Of a stretch of 5,836 bases of DNA, positions 1 to 5,274 are shown piece by piece. The notes beneath the pieces are model-generated. The model did not search any database. It saw nothing but the letters and a program-made list of their open reading frames with translations, and had not been told where the DNA came from. The stretch lies in contig JADZDZ010000099.1 of the NCBI GenBank assembly GCA_020850785.1, positions 1 to 5,836 on the forward strand, given 5' to 3'. The stretch's first letter is position 1. Every line of letters begins with the position of its first letter. Made by a program: the position numbers and the translations under genes. The DNA is from Candidatus Sumerlaeota bacterium (GTDB lineage: Bacteria > Sumerlaeota > Sumerlaeia > SLMS01).

Positions 1-138
1 CGATTGCAGTGTCTCACCGGGGCGCACGGTGTGATAAAATCCCGCCCAGGCGTTGGCCACGCAGAGCACAAGGAACACCACCACCAGCATCGCAAGGCGC
101 ATCCTGAAAAGCTGTGGCAGAGTTGGGCGGGAATTCAT
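1..138 (-). CDS. Secreted LysM-domain protein, N-terminal part (cut by the left edge)
   Basis: Read on the minus strand from an ATG at 138-136, the frame stays open for exactly 46 codons to the window edge. Residues 1-16 are a short basic N-region (Arg4, Arg12, Arg14). Residues 17-30 are a hydrophobic core rich in Leu and Val, and residues 28-32 (ANAWA) make a plausible signal-peptidase I site. Immediately after comes FYHTVRPGETLQS (33-46), which matches the opening of a LysM domain (Y-x-V-x-x-G-D/E-T-L). LysM domains bind peptidoglycan or related glycans, so the mature protein probably acts in the periplasm or at the cell wall. Whatever follows the LysM start, such as a peptidase, amidase or further LysM repeats, lies outside the window. 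In-frame ATGs at codons 13 and 17 are alternative starts; no strong Shine-Dalgarno precedes any of them. The gene is divergent from the TPR gene. The LysM call is good; the enzymatic role is unknown. Confidence 0.72.
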   Translation of the reverse strand, partial: MNSRPTLPQLFRMRLAMLVVVFLVLCVANAWAGFYHTVRPGETLQS

Positions 139-157
139 GACGGTAATTTTCACGCAC

Positions 158-185
158 CTAATGCGTCCGCTCCCTACCGAGTCAA
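158..185 (-). promoter_or_regulatory. Candidate promoter for the LysM-protein gene
   Basis: On the minus strand, TTGACT (185-180) is followed after 16 nt by CATTAG (163-158). The first is one mismatch from the -35 consensus. The second is a weak -10 (three of six matches). Transcription would begin near 151, about a dozen bases before the ATG at 138. The call rests on pattern only. The rest of the 139-303 spacer shows no RNA gene. A weak plus-strand -10-like GATATT at 220-225 could serve the TPR gene but has no good -35. Confidence 0.35.
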
Positions 186-303
186 CATCTAGCGCGGTTC
201 GGTAAATGAATTTTTGGGAGATATTTTTCTTGCCGGTGTTGGTGCCGCCTTCGGACCGTGAAGCTCGCTCCCGCGCCAACCCGCTCCCGATGCAGGCACG
301 ACC

Positions 304-1473
304 ATGACCCTCTTCCACCAGACCGTCGCAAACCACCCGGAAACTCCGCAGCCGCGCATTCCCACTGATGCCAAGGGATGGTGCGAGCAGGCAAGCGTCT
401 GCGAGGAATCAGGGGATTGGACGCGCGCCGTTGTGTGCTATCGCCGGGCGGTGCAGTTGGCGCCCTTCTCTGCGGAAATTCGCGAACGGTTTGAAGATGC
501 CATCGAACAGCAGATTCTTGCGGCGACGAAGGGTGCTTCGAAGGTGCGCCGTGTTGCCACGGAACCGCCCGCAGCGCGTGCTCGTGTCGCCGCGCGGCAG
601 GCGCCACCGCCGGTGCGCAAGGCCTCCGCAAACAACTTGTTCAAGGTGGAGGACGATCACGAGGACGATGATGAAATCCTCGATGAGTACGATGACATCG
701 ACGAGGATGATGAGCTGCTGCGTCCGCGCGGAATTGGCGCGACAAAAAAGTCCGCCTCCGCTGCACCGCGTCATTCCTCTTTCAACGGCAAGCCACGCTA
801 TCAACGGGCGCTGCGCGTTGGAGTGATCATCCTCGCGGTGACGCTGACCTCTGCCGGTTTGGTTGCCGCCGTGGGCACGTCGCAGATGATCAAGGGGATG
901 TTCACCGGCGGCGCCGCCGTGCTGCCGGAAGGAAAAGTTTCCGCGGAAATCCGCAAGGTCATGAATGATGCCAACGACCTGATTGACAAGGCGCAGTATG
1001 GCGAGGCGGTCACATTGATCGAATCCGCCCGGCAGGAACATCCGCGCAACGTGGTCGAGTTGAATGGCTTGATGGCCCGCGTGCATCGTCAGCAAGGCAA
1101 CGACGCGGTGCGCGACAAGAAGTATGACATCGCCGCGAAGAGTTTTGCGGCGGCGACAGATGCTGATCCGCAGGATACCAACAATTGGATCAGCCGCGGG
1201 CGTGCGCTCCGTGAATACGCGCGCACGTTGTCAGGTTCCAAGAACACGACCAAGCGCCGCGAGGCGCTGGCGGATTCTTTGAAGGCATTTGAAAAGGCGA
1301 TCGATCTTTCGCCCGCCTATCCCCCTGCATATCTTGGCGTGGCGCAGGTTCAGGAGGCGCGCGCCAACAAGACAAAGGCCATCGAGGCCTACCAACAGAT
1401 CATCAAGATCGCGCCGGACAGCAATGAGGCCCGCCTTGCGAAGGACGCGGTCGCGCAATTGCAGAAAAAATAA
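304..1473 (+). CDS. Membrane-anchored TPR protein with a highly charged linker
   Basis: This is a 389-residue protein built in four parts. Residues 25-57 form one TPR-like helical hairpin (WCEQASVCEESGDWTRAVV.., ending in QLAP). Residues 75-165 are a low-complexity linker: a basic Ala/Pro/Arg stretch (79-106) followed by a strongly acidic run (116-138, almost all Asp/Glu). Residues 171-191 are a single transmembrane helix. The basic residues just before it (KPRYQRALR) suggest N-in/C-out topology. Residues 217-378 carry several TPR units, the clearest being 341-374, where AYLGVAQVQEARANKTKAIE leads to a helix ending IAPDS. TPRs mediate protein-protein contacts, so this is probably a scaffold linking cytoplasmic and periplasmic partners; the partners cannot be read from sequence. 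The ATG at 304 is the only reasonable start, with a weak AGG at 294-296. A terminator-like hairpin follows about 85 nt after the stop. No named family is recognised. Confidence 0.85.
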   Translation: MTLFHQTVANHPETPQPRIPTDAKGWCEQASVCEESGDWTRAVVCYRRAVQLAPFSAEIRERFEDAIEQQILAATKGASKVRRVATEPPAARARVAARQAPPPVRKASANNLFKVEDDHEDDDEILDEYDDIDEDDELLRPRGIGATKKSASAAPRHSSFNGKPRYQRALRVGVIILAVTLTSAGLVAAVGTSQMIKGMFTGGAAVLPEGKVSAEIRKVMNDANDLIDKAQYGEAVTLIESARQEHPRNVVELNGLMARVHRQQGNDAVRDKKYDIAAKSFAAATDADPQDTNNWISRGRALREYARTLSGSKNTTKRREALADSLKAFEKAIDLSPAYPPAYLGVAQVQEARANKTKAIEAYQQIIKIAPDSNEARLAKDAVAQLQKK

Positions 1474-1559
1474 GTTTTCCACAGCCCATCGCATTTCGCA
1501 GACGCAAGCTTCCTCTTTTTTCGTTTACCACTTGCACTGTTCGCATCCCATTGCACAGC

Positions 1560-1597
1560 CTCCGAGTCCCGTGCGAAAAAGGAATCGGAGTTTTTTT
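1560..1597 (+). terminator. Intrinsic terminator-like hairpin overlapping the rpe ribosome-binding site
   Basis: CTCCGA at 1560-1565 pairs perfectly with TCGGAG at 1585-1590. One G/A mismatch (1566/1584) and three further pairs (TCC 1567-1569 with GGA 1581-1583) extend the stem around an 11-nt loop (1570-1580). Seven T residues follow directly (1591-1597). This is the classic layout of a Rho-independent terminator and would end the TPR-gene transcript. The same 3' arm holds the GGAG that best serves rpe translation, so the element may instead, or also, act as an attenuator or translation-blocking leader hairpin. Confidence 0.7.
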
Positions 1598-1600
1598 GTG
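1587..1600 (+). promoter_or_regulatory. Shine-Dalgarno and GTG start that fix the rpe start
   Basis: GGAG at 1587-1590 is separated by seven T residues from an in-frame GTG at 1598-1600. That is an ideal spacing. The other upstream in-frame GTG (1571-1573) lies in the hairpin loop and has no Shine-Dalgarno. No in-frame ATG or TTG occurs between 1600 and the conserved start of the epimerase domain, so GTG 1598 is preferred. Confidence 0.6.
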
Positions 1601-2335
1601 CCGAACACATTACTTCCAAGAAAACGTCGCGTCGCGGCGCCAGCCCCCGCCCCTGCGCGTGGGCGCGCCGTCCAGCTTGCGCCATCAATATTGTCTGCGG
1701 ACTTCAAGGACCTGCGCTCCGCGCTTGTCAGGTGTCGCCAGTCCGACTGCCATTGGATTCACCTTGATGTGATGGACGGGCATTTTGTGCCCAACGTCAG
1801 CTTCGGGCCTGGCGTCATCGAATCCATTCGTTCCGTCTCGAAGGATTTTTACTTCGACGTCCACCTGATGGTCACCGACCCGCGCATGTACATCAAGCCG
1901 CTGCTTCAGGCCAATGTGCAGTGCGTGACGTTTCACATCGAGGCCGCGCGCGAGGACACCTCGAACCTGTTGCGCCACCTCAAGCGTCAGGGGCTGCAGG
2001 CGGGCCTTGCGTTGCGCCCCCGCACTCCCGTCGCGGAAATCATCCCGCATTTCCAGCACGCGGATTTGGTGCTGGTGATGACGGTGGAACCGGGTTTCGG
2101 CGGTCAGAAATTGATTCCCGCCACGCTGAACAAGGTTCGGGAGCTTGTTCACCTTCGCGAAAAGTACGGACTCAGCTTCATGATTCAGGTGGATGGCGGG
2201 ATCAACGCCGACACCGCACCACTGGCGGTCGCTGCGGGCAGCGATGTGCTTGTGGCGGGCTCCAGCGTCTTCAAGGGCGGAAAGGTGAAGGAGAACGTGA
2301 AGGTGCTGCGCAAGAGTCTGGCGCAAATCAGATAG
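1598..2335 (+). CDS. rpe: Ribulose-phosphate 3-epimerase
   Basis: This enzyme interconverts D-ribulose 5-phosphate and D-xylulose 5-phosphate in the pentose phosphate (or Calvin) pathway, in the cytoplasm. From GTG 1598 the protein has 245 residues and a complete TIM-barrel of the family. Visible family motifs are LAPSILSADF (27-36, substrate-binding Ser30), HLDVMDGHFVPN (55-66, metal ligand His55 and catalytic Asp57), DVHLMV (87-92, His89), MTVEPGFGGQ (161-170), VDGGIN (198-203, catalytic Asp199 and phosphate-binding glycines) and VAGSSVF (219-225). All metal and acid/base positions expected for the family are present, so it should be active. Family members usually have about 215-230 residues and begin a few residues before the APSILSADF motif. 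Here the start adds roughly 20 extra residues rich in Arg, Ala and Pro. The 3' end overlaps the convergent DUF2071 gene by 8 bp. No promoter is obvious between the TPR gene and this gene. Confidence 0.96.
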   Translation: MPNTLLPRKRRVAAPAPAPARGRAVQLAPSILSADFKDLRSALVRCRQSDCHWIHLDVMDGHFVPNVSFGPGVIESIRSVSKDFYFDVHLMVTDPRMYIKPLLQANVQCVTFHIEAAREDTSNLLRHLKRQGLQAGLALRPRTPVAEIIPHFQHADLVLVMTVEPGFGGQKLIPATLNKVRELVHLREKYGLSFMIQVDGGINADTAPLAVAAGSDVLVAGSSVFKGGKVKENVKVLRKSLAQIR

Positions 2336-3032
2336 GCGCACTCTTCGGATACACCGCGATCCTCGATCCCTGCGCGACGAAAAGTGAAAAGGGCGCGCGC
2401 GTGTTGAGGTCGGCGAATTCATCGCCGTAAATCTGCGCAAAATCGAAGTCGATCCTGCTCCTTGTGACCCTATGGGTTCGCCAGTGGGGATGGCGCACCT
2501 CGTAGCGGATCAGTTTCCCGCTCCGCGATTTTCCGTACCCCCATTGATGTTCCTTGAAGAAATGCTCGTCGGAATTTTCCGGCGCCATGATGGAAGCCTT
2601 CTCCGCCACCACGCGAAGGCGATGAGCCACACCATTCACTTGGATGCTGTGGTCGAGGCTGAAGTGATCGCCCCGGCTGCGTTTGCAGCTCTGCATGGGC
2701 GCGGCGGAGTAGGGCTCATTGTAAAGTGAGCGTGCGATGATTGCGACGATGCGCTGCGGAACGAATTCGCGTACGAACATCACGCCGCGTTCGCGTCCAC
2801 GACGAACGTAGAACCGCAGGTTGATCTCCGGAAAATTCCGATAGCCGGGCCATGGCACGCCGAGAACGCGCGTGTCCAGAAAGTCGAACGCGACGAGGCT
2901 GACGAAGGCCCGCCCGTCACGCGTCTCCAGCGCCAGCCCCGGCGCGAGGCGACGCTCCAGCACCGCCGGGGCGACATCCCACGTTGCCAGAATCAGGTTC
3001 CGCCACTGCGCTGTCAGGAAGGGAAGGCCCAT
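2328..3032 (-). CDS. DUF2071 (YqjF-like) family protein
   Basis: This is a 234-residue soluble protein of the DUF2071 family, whose biochemical function is not established. The full family pattern is visible. The N-terminus has FLTAQWRNLILATWDVAP (5-22) and then PGLALETRDGRAFVSLVAF (31-49). FLDTRVLGVPWPGYRNFPEI (51-70) leads into NLRFYVRR (71-78), and VPQRIVAIIARSLYNEPY (91-108) follows. The C-terminal half has EHQWGYGKSRSGKLIRYEVRHPHW (161-184) and ends near IYGDEFADL and AQGSRIAVYP. The length agrees with the family and nothing is missing. The ATG at 3032-3030 is chosen because homology begins right after it, and AAAGGG (3044-3039) lies 6 nt upstream. The open frame continues upstream to 3329, but that part has no family similarity and runs into the divergent gene. 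There is no signal peptide. It converges on rpe with an 8-bp overlap and is divergent from the 3139 gene. Confidence 0.9.
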   Translation of the reverse strand: MGLPFLTAQWRNLILATWDVAPAVLERRLAPGLALETRDGRAFVSLVAFDFLDTRVLGVPWPGYRNFPEINLRFYVRRGRERGVMFVREFVPQRIVAIIARSLYNEPYSAAPMQSCKRSRGDHFSLDHSIQVNGVAHRLRVVAEKASIMAPENSDEHFFKEHQWGYGKSRSGKLIRYEVRHPHWRTHRVTRSRIDFDFAQIYGDEFADLNTRAPFSLFVAQGSRIAVYPKSAPI

Positions 3033-3056
3033 GGGATGCCCTTTTTCTACTCCTTG

Positions 3057-3086
3057 ATTACAAATCACCTTGCATTCGCTGGTCAC
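3057..3086 (-). promoter_or_regulatory. Candidate promoter for the DUF2071 gene
   Basis: On the minus strand, GTGACC (3086-3081; four of six -35 matches) is followed after 18 nt by TGTAAT (3062-3057; five of six -10 matches). The predicted transcript starts near 3050, leaving a short leader before the ATG at 3032. The -35 box lies inside a small perfect dyad, GCTGG-TCACG-CCAGC (3078-3092). This is pattern evidence only. No equally good plus-strand promoter for the 3139 gene is visible in the 3033-3138 spacer. Confidence 0.35.
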
Positions 3087-3138
3087 GCCAGCATGTTTCT
3101 GTGCCAGACAAAATTTTCTGCACAGGAATTTGTTAATC

Positions 3139-4017
3139 GTGAACCCTTCACGAAACATCCTGCTATTGTGTGCGATGCTGATCGCGCTGCTATGCGGTCG
3201 CTTGCATGCGGATACGATTATTTCCGTCGCGGCGGATGGCACAACGCAGACTTTCGCCGGTGTGACGGTGGAGAAAGGTCTTCGCGACCCTGCGGGGAAA
3301 GTTTGGCTGCAGGTGCGCTTCCCTGACAACAGAAGTCAGCCGGTGGATATTTCCCTGATACAGCGAATCGATTTCGGCGATACGGGGCAGGGCCGAAAGT
3401 TCGATATCAAGGTCGGCTCCGGCACGAACCCGAATGAAATATTCAACGGCGCGACGATCTTCAAGTATGAGCAAGGGCAGTTCGAGGCGGTGCCGCCGGA
3501 TGATACCACCCGTTACCTGCTGGCGCCTGATCGCATTGCTTCATTCGAGCAGAGTGTGTCCCTTGCACCGGGAAGCAACGCAACCCCCCCGGCGGCGAAT
3601 GAAGGCGGAGAAAGCGAGGACCTGTTCCAAAATTCCTCTTCCCCATCGACGACCGACAGTGGCGAAGGGACCGATGAAGATGAGGATGAGGATGCGGGCG
3701 ACTCCTCTTCCGCCTCAACCAGCCCGATGACCTCCGGCGCAAGCCCAGGCGGGTTGGCCATCGGCCTCGGAGCGGCGGCTGTCTATCTTCTGATCGCCAT
3801 TGTTTCGTTTATCACTTGGATATGGCTGATCGTCTACGCCTTTAAGGAAGGTGAAATCGCTCAGGGATTTATTGTGCTCTTTTGCGGCTGTTTGTTGATC
3901 AAATACTATTATGCCACCAAGTACGTCGGCGGGAATCGCGGGCTCCTGATGGGACTGTTGATGGCAGAACTGATAGGTGGGCTCCTGCTGATGCTGGCGG
4001 GGCATCTCCTATCCTAG
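3139..4017 (+). CDS. Exported protein with acidic Ser/Thr linker and C-terminal membrane segments, function unknown
   Basis: I do not recognise a named family. From GTG 3139 the protein has 292 residues. Residues 1-24 form a good signal peptide: NPSR, a Leu/Ile/Ala core at 7-19, then RLHA before DT. Residues 25-142 look like an all-beta extracytoplasmic region with two similar halves, ending in LIQRIDFG (73-80) and APDRIASFE (129-137). Residues 143-203 are a disordered linker rich in Ser, Thr, Pro and Gly, with an acidic run DEDEDED (179-185). Three hydrophobic segments follow at about 206-233, 240-258 and 269-291. The second has several Tyr and Lys residues and is marginal. The GTG start is chosen because AGGA (3124-3127) lies 11 nt upstream and a clean signal peptide results. 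TTG codons at 3070 and 3130 are alternatives; the 3070 start would place 23 poorly fitting residues before the signal peptide. It lies 105 nt upstream of the next gene on the same strand. Confidence 0.78.
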   Translation: MNPSRNILLLCAMLIALLCGRLHADTIISVAADGTTQTFAGVTVEKGLRDPAGKVWLQVRFPDNRSQPVDISLIQRIDFGDTGQGRKFDIKVGSGTNPNEIFNGATIFKYEQGQFEAVPPDDTTRYLLAPDRIASFEQSVSLAPGSNATPPAANEGGESEDLFQNSSSPSTTDSGEGTDEDEDEDAGDSSSASTSPMTSGASPGGLAIGLGAAAVYLLIAIVSFITWIWLIVYAFKEGEIAQGFIVLFCGCLLIKYYYATKYVGGNRGLLMGLLMAELIGGLLLMLAGHLLS

Positions 4018-4036
4018 CGGGGGCAGGGCTTTCGCG

Positions 4037-4065
4037 TTGACACCTTTTCTGTCGGGGACGATTTT
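4037..4065 (+). promoter_or_regulatory. Candidate sigma-70-type promoter before the secreted-protein gene
   Basis: A perfect TTGACA (4037-4042) is followed after 17 nt by GATTTT (4060-4065). The latter keeps the most conserved A and final T of the -10 box but matches only three of six positions. The predicted start is near 4072, about 50 nt before the ATG at 4123. If real, it would let the secreted-protein and kinase genes be transcribed independently of the 3139 gene. No terminator hairpin is seen between 4018 and 4036. Confidence 0.45.
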
Positions 4066-4122
4066 GGGTTCTGTACCACCTAACCAGCCTTTCTCCAGCG
4101 TTGTGAGGGATTCATCCAGCGA

Positions 4123-5253
4123 ATGAAAACACGCATTCTAGCCGCGTTGATGCTTGCCGCGATGGCCTTTACGGCACCGGCAACCGCCTTGCAGGTCACT
4201 CCCGTCGATGATTCCCTCGTTTCTGTGACAACTTCGTCGCAGGGCGATACGCGCGATGCGGCGCTTGTGGCCGCCCGCCAGCAGGCGGTTCTGGCGTCCG
4301 CCGGTCGCGTCCTCCTCGATGACAACCTGATCCGCGCCGATGACCTTCTGGCAAATTATCTTCGCAAGTACGCGGATAATTTCGTGAAGAGCGTTGAAGT
4401 CACGAGCGACAAGTTCACCGGCACCCAGAACATTCTCGAATCGCGCGTCTACGTGGACTACGAGCGGCTTGTGAATGACATGACGGAGAAGCGCTTCATT
4501 TACCGGCCCGCGTACCAGCCGCTCTTTGCAACTTTCATCGATGAAAAACTGGATGGGCAGAAGAGCGAGCAGGAGCCTGCGCGGCGCCTCGTGGAGAACG
4601 CCTTCTCCGCCCTTGGCGTGAAGTTCTATCCGCAGGAAAGCATCACCGACGTGCAGCGCGGCGTGAACCTGATGGAGGACACGATCCTGCTGGATGCGGC
4701 AGTGGTGACTGCGGAACGTCACAACGTGGAACTGCTGGTGACCGGCACGGCGTCAACAACGCTGCGCGAGGAGAAGGACCTCTACTACGACCACTATTAC
4801 TTCTATGATTGCGACATGAAGATTTCGCTCGTGCGCGTGGACACCGGTGAAGTGTTGGCGGAATCAACCGCGCGTGGCCAGGCTTCCAACAAGGATCGCG
4901 CGCTGGCAATCACCGGCGCGATTGATCGCGCGGCCCGCCCCATCGCCACGGAAATCGTGCGTGAATACAAGAAGTTCTGGCCGAAGGTCGTGCAGGGCAA
5001 AACGGACTACGAAGTGTTGCTGACCGGCGTCACCGACGAACAATTGAATATCGTGCGGAAGTATCTGGGCGTGCTGGGGCCGGAATCCACGGTGGACGTG
5101 AAGAAGAAGTTCGCGACTTCCGCAGTGCTGTCGATCAAGACGACGGCCACCGAGGAGCAGTTGCAGCAGGCGTTGAAGAACTGCACCTATCCGGTGCTGA
5201 ATATTGTGCGCGAAAAGTCTGACGACAAACTTGAGGTTCAGGTTTCCGGCTAA
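4123..5253 (+). CDS. Secreted envelope protein with a FlgT/CsgG/LpoB-like region
   Basis: This is a 376-residue protein. Residues 1-22 form a signal peptide (MKTR, Leu/Ala/Met core, APATA before LQ). There is no lipobox cysteine, so the product should be soluble in the periplasm or outside the cell. Residues 43-115 resemble the N-terminal domain of flagellar assembly protein T: an Ala-rich helix DAALVAARQQAVLASAG, followed by strands ending ILESRVYVDYERL. Residues 130-285 resemble the CsgG/LpoB/TolB-N type alpha/beta domain: VENAFSALGVKF, then NVELLVTGTAS (201-211), then MKISLVRVDTGEVLAESTARGQ (232-253) and a long Ala-rich helix. Residues 295-376 form a separate small alpha/beta domain. These likenesses are from memory of the folds, not a search. 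GAGGGA (4105-4110) lies 12 nt before the ATG. No flagellar or curli genes are present here, so a FlgT or CsgG name would be unsafe. It lies 21 nt before the kinase gene, probably in the same operon. Confidence 0.82.
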   Translation: MKTRILAALMLAAMAFTAPATALQVTPVDDSLVSVTTSSQGDTRDAALVAARQQAVLASAGRVLLDDNLIRADDLLANYLRKYADNFVKSVEVTSDKFTGTQNILESRVYVDYERLVNDMTEKRFIYRPAYQPLFATFIDEKLDGQKSEQEPARRLVENAFSALGVKFYPQESITDVQRGVNLMEDTILLDAAVVTAERHNVELLVTGTASTTLREEKDLYYDHYYFYDCDMKISLVRVDTGEVLAESTARGQASNKDRALAITGAIDRAARPIATEIVREYKKFWPKVVQGKTDYEVLLTGVTDEQLNIVRKYLGVLGPESTVDVKKKFATSAVLSIKTTATEEQLQQALKNCTYPVLNIVREKSDDKLEVQVSG

Positions 5254-5274
5254 CGCTGGCGAAAGAGCCTTAGT

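Noticed and set aside
4..192. Plus-strand 62-codon frame at the left edge
   Set aside because: It is antisense to the signal peptide and LysM start, and its His-rich sequence has no family likeness.
176..203. ACCGA/TCGGT inverted repeat in the left divergent spacer
   Set aside because: The arms are five bases with an 18-nt loop and no T-tract, too weak to call an operator or terminator.
409..1095. Minus-strand open frame of 228 codons opposite the TPR gene
   Set aside because: Its sequence mirrors the TPR gene in another frame, with no domain or ribosome-binding site. The plus-strand gene has TPR and membrane features that explain the region.
1532..1556. Direct repeat TTGCAC (1532-1537 and 1551-1556) as an operator or promoter
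   Set aside because: Only six bases match and no -10 box lies at proper spacing from either copy, so chance is likely.
1289..1597. Upstream extension of the rpe frame into the TPR gene
   Set aside because: The extension is Arg/Pro-rich out-of-frame translation of the TPR gene and crosses a terminator-like hairpin. GTG 1598 with GGAG is a better start.
1685..2440. Long minus-strand open frame (251 codons) opposite rpe
   Set aside because: It lies antisense to a clearly real epimerase and encodes no recognisable motif. Such frames are expected opposite GC-rich genes.
3033..3329. N-terminal extension of the DUF2071 frame
   Set aside because: It has no family similarity, overlaps the divergent gene, and ATG 3032 starts exactly where DUF2071 homology begins.
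4138..4722. Minus-strand open frame of 194 codons opposite the secreted-protein gene
   Set aside because: The plus strand has a proper signal peptide and fold-like patterns; the antisense frame has none.
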